32,268 bases of DNA, from positions 1 through 32,268 of the forward strand of contig CAJMOP010000010.1 in NCBI GenBank assembly GCA_905215115.1. The letters run 5' to 3'. The notes beneath the pieces were generated by a model. That model searched no databases. It worked only from the letters and a program-made list of their open reading frames with translations, and was not told where the DNA came from. This stretch comes from an uncultured bacterium. GTDB lineage: Bacteria > Actinomycetota > Coriobacteriia > Coriobacteriales > Coriobacteriaceae. How positions within the stretch are numbered: the stretch's first letter is position 1; every line of letters starts with the position of its first letter. The position numbers and the translations under genes are program-made. Below, piece after piece: positions 24,274-32,024 of the stretch.

Positions 24274-25587
24274 ATGCAGGCACAGAAGGCGGAGGGAACC
24301 CGCGACCTTATCGGCGCCGAGATGCGCGCCTGGCAAAAGATGCAGCAGATTGCGGCCGGCGTGTTCGAGCCGTTTGGCTTTAAGCCCATCGAGACGCCCG
24401 CGATCGAGCAGGTGGACGTCTTTGTCCACGGCATCGGCCAGTCGACCGACGTCGTTCGCAAGGAGATGTTCCGCGTCTTTAGCGGCGCCAACCTGGAGCG
24501 CGTCTTTACCGAGGGCACCGACACCAAACTCAAGCCCAAGCAGCGCCTGGCGCTTCGTCCCGAGGGCACGGCCGGTGTGGTGCGCGCAGTCGTGGAGAAC
24601 AACCTGGTGCCCCAGGGCTCCACGCCGTTTAAGGCTTACTACGCCGAGGCCATGTTCCGTGGCGAGCGTCCCCAGAAGGGTCGCCTGCGCCAGTTCCACC
24701 AGGTGGGTATCGAGTGGCTCGGCGCTCCCGATCCGGCGGCAGACGCCGAGTGCATCATCATGCTCATGGAGTTCTACAAGCGCCTGGGCTTCGACCTTTC
24801 CAAGCTCCGTCTGCTTATTAACTCGATGGGCGATGCGCAGTGCCGTCCGGCATACCGCGAGCAGGTCAAGCAGTTTATCCTCGATCACGCCGACGAGATG
24901 TGTGATGAGTGCCGCGAGCGCGCCGAGCTCAACCCGTTGCGCGCCTTCGACTGCAAGAACGACCATTGCCGCGAGATCATGGCCGACGCCCCGCTGATGG
25001 GCGACAACCTGTGCGACGAGTGCCGCGAGCACTACGAGCAGGTCAAGCGCTATCTGGATGCCGCCGGTATCGAGTATGTCGAGGATCCCACCCTGGTGCG
25101 CGGCCTGGACTACTACACCCGTACTGTCTTTGAGGTCGAGGCTCCCGGTGCCGGTGTCGGCTCCATCGGTGGCGGCGGTCGCTATGACGGCTTGGTCGAG
25201 CTCGAGGGCGGCAAGCCCACGGCCGGCGTCGGCTTCGCCGTCGGTTTTGAGCGCGCCCTGCTGGCCCTTCAGGCATTTGGCAGCGACCTGGGTGCCGATG
25301 AGGCCCCGTGCGTCTACGTCGCCAATGCCGGCAAGGAGTTGCGCCAGAACGTCTTTGTCATTACGCAGGAGCTTCGCGCCGCGGGCATCGTGACCGAGGC
25401 AGACTATCAGGGCCGTTCGCTCAAGGCTCAGTTTAAGCAGGCCGACAAGGTGGGCGCTAAGCTCATCCTGGTCCTGGGTGGCGACGAGCTTGCCGCCGGC
25501 AAGGTCAAGGTACGCGACATGCAGAGCCATGACGAGGTTCTCGTCGATCTGGCCAACGTCGTCGAGGCGGTTCGCGAGCGCCTGTAG
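24274..25587 (+). CDS. hisS: Histidyl-tRNA synthetase
   Basis: This class II synthetase charges tRNA-His in the cytoplasm, 437 residues. Motif 2 lies in MFRGERPQKGRLRQFHQ. The histidine-specific signature is LVRGLDYYTRTVFEVE, and motif 3 lies in GVGFAVGFERALLAL. The C-terminal anticodon-binding domain spans about 330-437. A cysteine-rich insert (CDECRERAELNPLRAFDCKN and CDECREH) is common in bacterial HisRS. ATG 24274 is preferred over TTG 24268 because AAGG lies 9 bases upstream of the ATG. aspS, a frequent neighbour, does not follow here. Confidence 0.97.
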   Translation: MQAQKAEGTRDLIGAEMRAWQKMQQIAAGVFEPFGFKPIETPAIEQVDVFVHGIGQSTDVVRKEMFRVFSGANLERVFTEGTDTKLKPKQRLALRPEGTAGVVRAVVENNLVPQGSTPFKAYYAEAMFRGERPQKGRLRQFHQVGIEWLGAPDPAADAECIIMLMEFYKRLGFDLSKLRLLINSMGDAQCRPAYREQVKQFILDHADEMCDECRERAELNPLRAFDCKNDHCREIMADAPLMGDNLCDECREHYEQVKRYLDAAGIEYVEDPTLVRGLDYYTRTVFEVEAPGAGVGSIGGGGRYDGLVELEGGKPTAGVGFAVGFERALLALQAFGSDLGADEAPCVYVANAGKELRQNVFVITQELRAAGIVTEADYQGRSLKAQFKQADKVGAKLILVLGGDELAAGKVKVRDMQSHDEVLVDLANVVEAVRERL

Positions 25588-25644
25588 CGCATCTTTTTGA
25601 GCTGCGGACCCGCTTGAGTGTCCCGTCCATTGCGAGCGATTGTT

Positions 25645-25680
25645 ACGGGGGTGTTTCGCATTTATGCGGAATGCCCCCGT
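25645..25680 (+). terminator. Terminator of hisS
   Basis: A 16-bp stem (25645-25660 with 25665-25680, three plus-strand wobble pairs) has a TTTA loop. The T-tail (TTGTGT) is poor. Confidence 0.65.
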
Positions 25681-25738
25681 TTGTGTATGCCGTCCACCGA
25701 GAAATACGACCATTTAGAGCAAAAACCCTTGCAATGCA

Positions 25739-25786
25739 GAAAATACTTTTGTGTGGTAAAGCGCAATCAGTATCGAAAGTATTTCG
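25739..25786. promoter_or_regulatory. Paired dyads upstream of ppc
   Basis: CGAAAGTATTTCG (25774-25786) is a perfect 5-bp dyad with a 3-nt centre. AAAATACTTTT (25740-25750) is a second dyad about 35 bp upstream. AAATACTTT and AAAGTATTT are also complementary to each other. The proximal dyad covers the -35 area of the ppc promoter, a typical repressor position. Confidence 0.45.
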
Positions 25787-25794
25787 CAAGCGCC

Positions 25795-25800
25795 TATAAT
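25795..25800 (+). promoter_or_regulatory. -10 box of ppc
   Basis: A consensus TATAAT lies 45 bases before the likely start codon. The -35 match at 17 bp (ATCGAA) is poor, which fits a regulated promoter. Confidence 0.55.
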
Positions 25801-25844
25801 GAATACCGCATGTTACGTGCATAGAAGGAGGAATGGGAGGAAAC

Positions 25845-28658
25845 GTGGCTGAGAACCTAAGCAACCAGTCTGTACCCGAAGCCGCGGCGCGCGTCGCTGC
25901 CGTGGTCAACCGCCTCGTTAACCGAATCGGCTCGAATGCCGAATCCAAGGAGCGTCTCGCCGAGATCGAGATCCCCGAGGAGCTGCGCGACAATCTGGCG
26001 CTGTTCTTGCGCCTGGAGCGCCGTGTGCTTAGCGAGTATGATCCCGAGATCGCGGACCTGTTCGACAAGATTTTGACAGCCGAGATTGTGGCCAATGCCG
26101 GAAACCCCGGCACCCGTGCTGCCGACGAGTCCGTCGACGAGCAGGGCGTGCCCACTGCCGACGAGCCCACCGCCGTGGCGTTTCGCGAGGTCGTTGATCT
26201 GATCGACAGTCTGCCGCTCGATAAGCAGCAGGTTATCGTCCGCGCCTTTACGAGCTTCTTCCATCTGGCAAACCTGTCGGAGGAGAACTACCGCGTGGCG
26301 CAGCTGCGCGAGCGCGAGGCAGGTGCGTCGACCGATACCGAGGTCGATCCCGCCAACGAACTCACCGTCGCCTATCACCAGTTGGTAAACGAGATGGGTG
26401 TCGAGGGCGCCAACGAGCTGCTCGACAAGCTCGAGTTCCACCCTGTCTTTACCGCACATCCCACCGAGGCCCGTCGTAAGGCCGTCGAGGGCAAGATTCG
26501 CCGTATCTCCAACCTGCTGGAGGAGCGTCCGCGTCTGGGCGGCTCCGACCTGGTGGAGAACGAGCGCCATATGCTGCAGGAGATTGACGCCCTGGTGCGT
26601 ACGAGCCCCATCGCGCTCAAGAAGCCCACGCCGGTCGAGGAAGCCGATACCATCATCGACATCTTCGATAACACGCTGTTCGACGTCATTCCCGTCATCT
26701 ATCGTCGTTTTGACGACTGGGTGCTGGGCGACAAGGCCGGTACCGTGCCGCCGCTGTGCCCGGCGTTCTTCCATCCCGGCAGCTGGATCGGTTCCGACCG
26801 CGACGGTAACCCCAACGTCACCGCCAAGGTGAGCCGTGAGGTCGCCGCCAAGTATTTCACCCATATGGTGCTCAAGCTCGAGGACAAGTGCCGCCGCATC
26901 GGCCGCAACCTCACGCTCGAGGCCACCTACAGCAAGCCGTCTGCCGAGCTCATCAACCTGTGGAACCATCAGGTCGAGATGAGCACCCAGTACACGGCAC
27001 GCGCCGAGCTGATCTCCGAGCACGAGCCGCATCGCGCCGTCATGCTCGTCATGGCAGACCGACTCAACGCCACCGTCCGTCGCATCACCGACACCATGTA
27101 CCACAGCGCCGATGAGTTCCTGGAGGACCTGCGTGTCGTCCAGCGCTCGCTGGCCGCTTGCGGTGCCGTCCGTGCTGCCTACGGCCCGGTCCAGACCATC
27201 ATCTGGCAGGTCGAGTCCTTCGGCTTCCATATGGTCGAGATGGAGTTCCGTCAGCACTCCGTGGTGCATGCCCGCGCCCTCAAGGATATCCACGAGAACG
27301 GTATCCATGGCGACCTGCAGCCTATGACGCGCGAGGTCATCGATACCTTCCGTGCTATCGGTTCCATCCAAAAGCGCTACGGCAAGAAGATGGCGCACCG
27401 CTACATCATCTCGTTCACCAAGAGCGCCCAGCATGTGGCCGACGTCTTTGAGCTTGCCCACCTGTCCTTTGCACACGAGGAGGATGTCCCCGAGCTCGAC
27501 GTGATCCCGCTGTTCGAGCAGCTCGAGGACCTCGAGGGCTGCGTCGACGTGCTCGACCAGATGCTTACGCTGCCCGTGGTGCAAAAGCGCCTTGCCCAGA
27601 CCAACCGCCGCATGGAGGTCATGCTGGGCTATTCCGACTCCTCCAAGGATGCCGGTCCTACCACGGCCATGCTCGCGCTGCACTCCGCGCAGGAGCGCAT
27701 TGCCAAGTGGGCCGAGAAGAACGATATCGACCTGGTTCTCATGCACGGTCGCGGCGGTGCCGTGGGCCGTGGCGGCGGCCCGGCCAACAAGGCCGTGCTG
27801 GCGCAGCCCAAGGGTTCGGTCAACTGCTTCTTTAAGCTCACCGAGCAGGGCGAGGTCATCTTTGCCCGTTACGGCAACCGCACGCTCGCTCAGCGCCATG
27901 TTGAGTCCGTTGCCGCCGCAACGCTTTTGCAGTCGGCCCCGAGTGTCGAGAAGACCAACACCGAGACTACGCAGAAGTTCTGGGATATGGCCGATAAGCT
28001 CAACGCCGCAAGCCACGAGCGCTATCTGGACCTGCTGAACACCGAGGACTTTACACCGTGGTTCTCGACCGTGACGCCGCTGACCGAGGTCGGTCTGCTG
28101 CCGATCGGTTCGCGTCCCGCCAAGCGCGGCTTGGGTGCCAAGTCGCTCGACGACCTGCGTACCATTCCGTGGATCTTCAGCTGGAGCCAGGCGCGCATCA
28201 ATCTGGCCGCTTGGTACGGCCTGGGTACCGCCTGCGAGCAGTTTGGCGATCTGGACCAGCTTAAGGCTGCCTACCAGGAGTGGCCGTTCTTCCGCACCTT
28301 TATCGACAACATCGAGATGTCGATCGCCAAGACTGACCAGCGCATCGCCAAGATGTATCTGCACCTGGGCGATCGCCAGGATCTGTCCAAGAAGGTCTTC
28401 ACCGAGATGCAGCTCACGCGTAAGTGGGTCCTTGCCATCGTCGGTGACGAGTGGCCGCTGCAGCGTCGTCGCGTGCTCGGCTGCGCCGTCCGTGTGCGTA
28501 ACCCCTACGTTGACGCCCTGTCAATCGCCCAGGTCCGCGCCCTACGCGAGGTGCGCATGAACCAGGACGAGATGGCCGAGGAGAAGAAGGCCGAGTACAT
28601 GAGCCTGATTCTTTCGACTGTGACCGGCGTCTCGGCAGGATTGCAGAACACGGGGTAA
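25845..28658 (+). CDS. ppc: Phosphoenolpyruvate carboxylase
   Basis: The enzyme fixes bicarbonate onto PEP to give oxaloacetate, the anaplerotic step feeding reductive succinate formation in fermenters. The product is 937 residues, somewhat longer than E. coli PPC (883). Conserved parts are FTAHPTEARRKAVEGKI (catalytic His, about residue 205), SDRDGNPNVT, GYSDSSKDAG (lysine about 601), HGRGGAVGRGGGP, LLPIGSRPAKRG, INLAAWYGLG and the C-terminal QNTG. GTG 25845 is preferred: SD GGGAGG lies 4 bases before it, whereas AAGGAGG lies only one base before the ATG at 25833. Two dyads in the promoter suggest transcriptional control. Confidence 0.96.
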   Translation: MAENLSNQSVPEAAARVAAVVNRLVNRIGSNAESKERLAEIEIPEELRDNLALFLRLERRVLSEYDPEIADLFDKILTAEIVANAGNPGTRAADESVDEQGVPTADEPTAVAFREVVDLIDSLPLDKQQVIVRAFTSFFHLANLSEENYRVAQLREREAGASTDTEVDPANELTVAYHQLVNEMGVEGANELLDKLEFHPVFTAHPTEARRKAVEGKIRRISNLLEERPRLGGSDLVENERHMLQEIDALVRTSPIALKKPTPVEEADTIIDIFDNTLFDVIPVIYRRFDDWVLGDKAGTVPPLCPAFFHPGSWIGSDRDGNPNVTAKVSREVAAKYFTHMVLKLEDKCRRIGRNLTLEATYSKPSAELINLWNHQVEMSTQYTARAELISEHEPHRAVMLVMADRLNATVRRITDTMYHSADEFLEDLRVVQRSLAACGAVRAAYGPVQTIIWQVESFGFHMVEMEFRQHSVVHARALKDIHENGIHGDLQPMTREVIDTFRAIGSIQKRYGKKMAHRYIISFTKSAQHVADVFELAHLSFAHEEDVPELDVIPLFEQLEDLEGCVDVLDQMLTLPVVQKRLAQTNRRMEVMLGYSDSSKDAGPTTAMLALHSAQERIAKWAEKNDIDLVLMHGRGGAVGRGGGPANKAVLAQPKGSVNCFFKLTEQGEVIFARYGNRTLAQRHVESVAAATLLQSAPSVEKTNTETTQKFWDMADKLNAASHERYLDLLNTEDFTPWFSTVTPLTEVGLLPIGSRPAKRGLGAKSLDDLRTIPWIFSWSQARINLAAWYGLGTACEQFGDLDQLKAAYQEWPFFRTFIDNIEMSIAKTDQRIAKMYLHLGDRQDLSKKVFTEMQLTRKWVLAIVGDEWPLQRRRVLGCAVRVRNPYVDALSIAQVRALREVRMNQDEMAEEKKAEYMSLILSTVTGVSAGLQNTG

Positions 28659-28679
28659 TCGATAGCCCTGTAGTCGTCC

Positions 28680-28806
28680 GGGCCCGCCATCAGCTTACTT
28701 TTAGGCACGTCCTCGGACATGCAAGAAGCCCTCGCTGCGCACTTCGTGCGGCGAGGGCTTCTTGCGTCCTGCGGAGTGTGCCTAAAAGTAAGCTGATGGC
28801 GGGCCC
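28680..28806. repeat. Palindromic element, family A copy 1
   Basis: The outer arms 28680-28708 and 28778-28806 are a perfect 29-bp inverted repeat. Inside, 12-nt spacers GTCCTCGGACAT (28709-28720) and GTCCTGCGGAGT (28766-28777) flank a perfect 15-bp inner stem (28721-28735 with 28751-28765). The tip is CGCAC-TTC-GTGCG beside a TG bulge. The copy at 31204-31328 has the same geometry and core. The inner stem has A-rich and T-rich edges and could stop transcription from either side. It lies after ppc. Confidence 0.9.
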
Positions 28807-28970
28807 TACGATGTCCGGTCTTCGGTGGATTACTGGCTGGGGGAATAATGGCGCGCTTCGCGCGTTTTGGATGGGGCTTGTCCCGGCGGCGCGTTTGGCG
28901 CTTCGCGCCTCGCGTCTTATCGATTGGGATTGAGATGCATGTGGCGCTTCTCGATTTACGACTGTAGCGG
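28807..28970. other. Non-coding stretch with short GC hairpins
   Basis: No credible gene is seen. CGCGC-TTC-GCGCG followed by TTTT (28852-28868) and GGCGC-TTC-GCGCC (about 28897-28909) are short hairpins. The TTC tips resemble the tip of the family A element just upstream. Confidence 0.4.
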
Positions 28971-29002
28971 CCGCGGTCCCGTTTGGGATCGCGGTTGTTT
29001 TG
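28971..29002 (+). terminator. Terminator-like hairpin upstream of larA
   Basis: CCGCGGTCCC (28971-28980) pairs with GGGATCGCGG (28985-28994) around a GTTT loop, with one G-U pair; TTGTTTTG follows. It lies about 120 bases before the larA start. It could be a leader attenuator or the end of an upstream transcript. Confidence 0.5.
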
Positions 29003-29123
29003 TTGTGGGTCAAATATGAACGTTGTGTTAATGAGTCGGTGGACGGTGGTGTTTTTCGGTGAGCGGCGTATCCTTCCAACGGTTTATCTAGTGTGTCAGT
29101 TGAAAGGAAGAGGGCGCTCATCA

Positions 29124-30401
29124 TTGTTTGAATGTGAACTGCCGTTTGACCACAAAACGTTGCATCTGGAGCTCGAGGATAAGAACTTCGCGGGTGTGAT
29201 GGAAGGTCATCAAAACGAGTTTAAGACTACAAAATCTCAGGAAGAGCTGGTAGAGGAGTCGCTTGCCAACCCTTATGGCTCGCCTTCGCTCGAGGAGCTT
29301 TGTGCTGGCAAGAAGGATATCGTCATCATTAGCTCTGACCATACGCGTCCCGTTCCCTCGCGTGTGACAATGCCTATTCTGCTGCATCACATCCACGCTG
29401 CCGCTCCTGAGGCACGTGTGCGCATCCTGGTCGCGACCGGCATGCATCGCCCCTCGACGCACGAGGAACTCGTTAACAAGTACGGCGAGGAGATCGTCGC
29501 TAACGAGGAGATCGTCATGCATGTCGCGACCGACGACAGCATGATGAAAAAGATCGGCACCCTGCCTTCTGGTGGCGAGTGCATCATCAACAAGATTGCC
29601 GCCGATTGCGATCTGCTGCTTGCCGAGGGCTTTATTGAACCGCACTTCTTTGCCGGTTTCTCTGGCAGCCGCAAGTCCGTGCTGCCCGGCATCGCCAGCT
29701 ACAAGACCATCATGTACAACCACAACGGTCAGTTTGTGAACGATTCCCATTCGCGTGCCGGCAACCTGTGCCACAACCACGTGAGCGAGGACATGTTCGC
29801 CGCCGCCGAGATGGCTCACCTTTCTTTTGTGCTCAACGTGGTGCTTAACGGCAAGCACGAGGTCATCGGCTCCTTTGCCGGCGACATCCACAAGGCGCAC
29901 GAGGCTGGCTGCGAGTTCGTGAAGAGCCTTGCCGGCGTTGAGCCCGTTGAGTGCGAGATCGCCATCACCACCAACGGTGGCTACCCGCTCGATCAGAACA
30001 TCTATCAGGCCGTGAAGGGCATGTGCGCTGCCGAGGCCACGCTTCCCGAGGGCGGCGTGATCATCGACGTCGCCGGTTGTGCCGACGGTCACGGTGGCGA
30101 GGGCTTCTATCACAACATCGCCGATAACGATCCGGCAGAGTTTGAGCGCGCCTGCATCGACCGTCCTAAGGACGAGACCCTGCCCGATCAGTGGACGAGC
30201 CAGATCTTTGCCCGCATCCTGGCGCATCACCCCGTGATCATGGTCACCGACCTGTGCGATCACCAGATGCTCAAGGATATGCACATGACGCCGGTCAACA
30301 CTATCGAGGAGGCGCTCAAGCTCGCCTTTGAGATGAAGGGTGCCGATGCCAAGGTTGCCGTCATTCCCGATGGCCTGGGCGTTGTCGTCGCGCAGCACTA
30401 G
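29124..30401 (+). CDS. larA: Nickel-pincer lactate racemase LarA
   Basis: LarA interconverts D- and L-lactate using a nickel-pincer nucleotide bound covalently to a lysine. Starting at TTG 29124 gives 425 residues, and the functional residues known from the Lactobacillus plantarum enzyme fall at the same numbers: D72 and R75 in SDHTRPVPS, H108 in ATGMHRP, H174 in EPHFFAGF, K184 in SGSRKSVLPG and H200 in IMYNH. The frame is open to 28983, but that extension is unlike LarA. AGAGGG lies 9 bases before the TTG. A LarD-like aquaporin follows 49 bases later. The cofactor genes larB and larE are not in the window; a larC end is at the right border. Confidence 0.93.
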   Translation: MFECELPFDHKTLHLELEDKNFAGVMEGHQNEFKTTKSQEELVEESLANPYGSPSLEELCAGKKDIVIISSDHTRPVPSRVTMPILLHHIHAAAPEARVRILVATGMHRPSTHEELVNKYGEEIVANEEIVMHVATDDSMMKKIGTLPSGGECIINKIAADCDLLLAEGFIEPHFFAGFSGSRKSVLPGIASYKTIMYNHNGQFVNDSHSRAGNLCHNHVSEDMFAAAEMAHLSFVLNVVLNGKHEVIGSFAGDIHKAHEAGCEFVKSLAGVEPVECEIAITTNGGYPLDQNIYQAVKGMCAAEATLPEGGVIIDVAGCADGHGGEGFYHNIADNDPAEFERACIDRPKDETLPDQWTSQIFARILAHHPVIMVTDLCDHQMLKDMHMTPVNTIEEALKLAFEMKGADAKVAVIPDGLGVVVAQH

Positions 30402-30410
30402 TGTGCGGCC

Positions 30411-30425
30411 TAAACGAATCGTTTA
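30411..30425. promoter_or_regulatory. Perfect dyad between larA and larD
   Basis: TAAACGA-A-TCGTTTA is a perfect 7-bp dyad with a one-base centre, 10 bases after the larA stop and 25 before the larD start. It is a candidate operator, for example for the TetR-type protein encoded nearby, or part of an internal promoter. Confidence 0.45.
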
Positions 30426-30450
30426 TAACCGACAAGAAAGATAAGGTTTT

Positions 30451-31182
30451 ATGCTTACCAAACTCCTCTGTGAATTCGGCGCAACGGCCCTCATGATCAT
30501 CTTTGGCGTGGGCGTGCACTGCGATACCGTGCTCAAGGGCACCAAGTATCAGGGCTCTGGCCACATGTTTGCCATCACCACCTGGTCTTTTGGCATCTCG
30601 GTCTGCCTGTTTGTCTTTGGCGGCGCCGTGTGCATGAACCCCGCCATGGTGCTTGCCCAGTGCATCGTCGGCTTGGTGCCGTGGGGCAACTGCATCCCCT
30701 TCATGCTTGCCGATATGCTCGGTGGCTTTGTGGGCGCCGTAATCGCCTGGTTTATGTATGCCGATGAGTTCAAGGCTTCCGAGGGCGTCGTCGACCCCAT
30801 TGCCCAGCGCAACATTTTCTCGACCAACCCCACCACCGAGGGTACGAACTATGCCCGCAACTTCTTCTGCGAGGCTATCTGCACCTTTGTGTTCATCAGT
30901 GCCATCCTTGCTGCCGCTAGCCGCGCCGGCGAGAACGTTCTGATGCTCGCCATCTGCGTCGGTCTGATCGTTTGGGCTGTTGGCATGGGCATGGGCGGCA
31001 TCACTGGCTTCGCCATGAACCAGGCGCGTGACCTTGGTCCTCGCATGGCCTATCAGGTGCTGCCGATCAAGAACAAGGCTGACAACAACTGGAAGTACGG
31101 CCTGCTCGTTCCTGGCATCGCTCCGTTTGTCGGTGCTATTGTGGCCGCGCTGTTTGTGCATGGCTTCTTGGGCATGTTCTAG
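30451..31182 (+). CDS. larD: Aquaporin-family lactate channel, LarD-like
   Basis: The 243-residue MIP (aquaporin/GlpF) protein has six membrane helices and two half-helix loops. LCEFGATALMIIFGVG matches the first helix of the family and VLKGTK the GlpF-type loop. The first NPA motif is CMNPAMVLAQ. The second site reads MNQARDLGPR where GlpF has NPARD-GPR, so the usual proline is glutamine. In L. plantarum the lar operon contains LarD, an aquaporin that passes lactic acid, and position behind larA suggests the same role here. Glycerol or water transport is the alternative. A modest SD (AAGG) precedes ATG 30451. Confidence 0.88.
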   Translation: MLTKLLCEFGATALMIIFGVGVHCDTVLKGTKYQGSGHMFAITTWSFGISVCLFVFGGAVCMNPAMVLAQCIVGLVPWGNCIPFMLADMLGGFVGAVIAWFMYADEFKASEGVVDPIAQRNIFSTNPTTEGTNYARNFFCEAICTFVFISAILAAASRAGENVLMLAICVGLIVWAVGMGMGGITGFAMNQARDLGPRMAYQVLPIKNKADNNWKYGLLVPGIAPFVGAIVAALFVHGFLGMF

Positions 31183-31203
31183 TCGAAGGCTACATAGTTG
31201 TCC

Positions 31204-31328
31204 GCTGGCCGCATGGGGTAACTTCCCAGCGCGTCCTCGGACATGCAAAAAGGCTCGCTGTGCACTTCGTGCGGCGAGCCTTTTTGCGTCCTGCGGAATG
31301 CGCTGGGAAGTTACCCCATGCGGCCAGC
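31204..31328. repeat. Palindromic element, family A copy 2
   Basis: The outer arms 31204-31232 and 31300-31328 are a perfect 29-bp inverted repeat. The left spacer (31233-31244) is identical to copy 1 and the right spacer (31288-31299) differs by one base. The inner stem is 14 bp (31245-31258 with 31274-31287, AAAAAGGCTCGC type), with the tip TGCAC-TTC-GTGCG. The outer arms match those of copy 1 at only about 14 of 29 positions, yet each pair is perfect. It lies between the converging larD and tetR genes, where a bidirectional terminator would be useful. Confidence 0.9.
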
Positions 31329-31482
31329 TGCGGGATCTTTGCTGCGCTCGAGCAAGCAACCCAACATATATCTGTATTTGGATGGGAGGGGCTTGTTGCT
31401 GATAGGGGCGTTGAGCTGTTGTTGACACTTTGGGATGCGTGGCGCTCTGGGTTGGGGTGATGCTTTGGGATGAGCTTCTTAC
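31329..31482. other. Non-coding stretch between larD and tetR
   Basis: No gene, terminator or convincing repeat is seen beyond the family A element to its left. The plus strand is G/T-rich near tetR. Confidence 0.4.
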
Positions 31483-32022
31483 TTAGCCGAAGAGGGGCTG
31501 TATGGCTGAGAGGTAGTCTTTGGCTACGTTGGATTTGTTGGCTTGGAAGTTGTGCCAGGCCCACCATTGGACGGTGGCTACGAAGCTTGAGGCTATGTGA
31601 TGGAGGAGGAAGCTGCGGTCCATAGTGCCAGCGGGACCTGTGGGGTCGGTAGGGACGGTTTCGGCTGCTCGTGACATGATGGTCTTGCGTAAGCAGTCAG
31701 CGAAGACGCGTGAGCCGGCGCCGGCTACGAGGGCTCGTACGCCCTGGCGGCGTTCCCAGAGGTTGTTGAGGATATGCTCGACTTGTACGAGCGGATCATC
31801 GAGCGGTGTGCCATCGTCGTCGAGAGCGTGGGTGCAGATGTCGCTCACGAGCTCGGACAGTAGGTCGTCTTTGCTCTTAAAGAGACCGTAGAATGTCGCG
31901 CGGCCTACGTGAGCGCGCGCGATGATGTCGCCGACGGTGATCTTGCTGTAGTCCTCCTCGCGCAGGAGCTCGGAGAATGCTGCGACGATGGCGGCGCGGC
32001 TTTTTTCCTTGCGGGCATCCAT
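31483..32022 (-). CDS. TetR-family transcriptional regulator
   Basis: The 179-residue protein has an N-terminal helix-turn-helix typical of TetR: AFSELLREEDYSKITVGDII followed by ARAHVGRATFYGLFKSKDDL. A helical C-terminal ligand/dimer domain follows and contains TMDRSFLLHHIASSFVATVQWW. ATG 32022 lies two bases after the larC stop, so the two genes form an operon; the open frame continues upstream into larC in another register and was not used. Control of the lar genes is a reasonable guess from position, with the dyad at 30411 as a candidate site. The effector is unknown. Confidence 0.9.
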   Translation of the reverse strand: MDARKEKSRAAIVAAFSELLREEDYSKITVGDIIARAHVGRATFYGLFKSKDDLLSELVSDICTHALDDDGTPLDDPLVQVEHILNNLWERRQGVRALVAGAGSRVFADCLRKTIMSRAAETVPTDPTGPAGTMDRSFLLHHIASSFVATVQWWAWHNFQANKSNVAKDYLSAIQPLFG

Positions 32023-32024
32023 GG

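Noticed and set aside
25857..28364. An 835-residue minus-strand open frame opposite ppc
   Set aside because: It is a complete antisense shadow of PEP carboxylase with no recognisable motifs.
28983..29123. Upstream extension of the larA frame
   Set aside because: The added residues do not resemble LarA; the TTG start places all functional residues at the positions known from the L. plantarum enzyme.
28680..31328. A CRISPR array made of the repeated palindromes
   Set aside because: There are only two copies 2.5 kb apart with genes in between, and no regular repeat-spacer pattern or cas genes.
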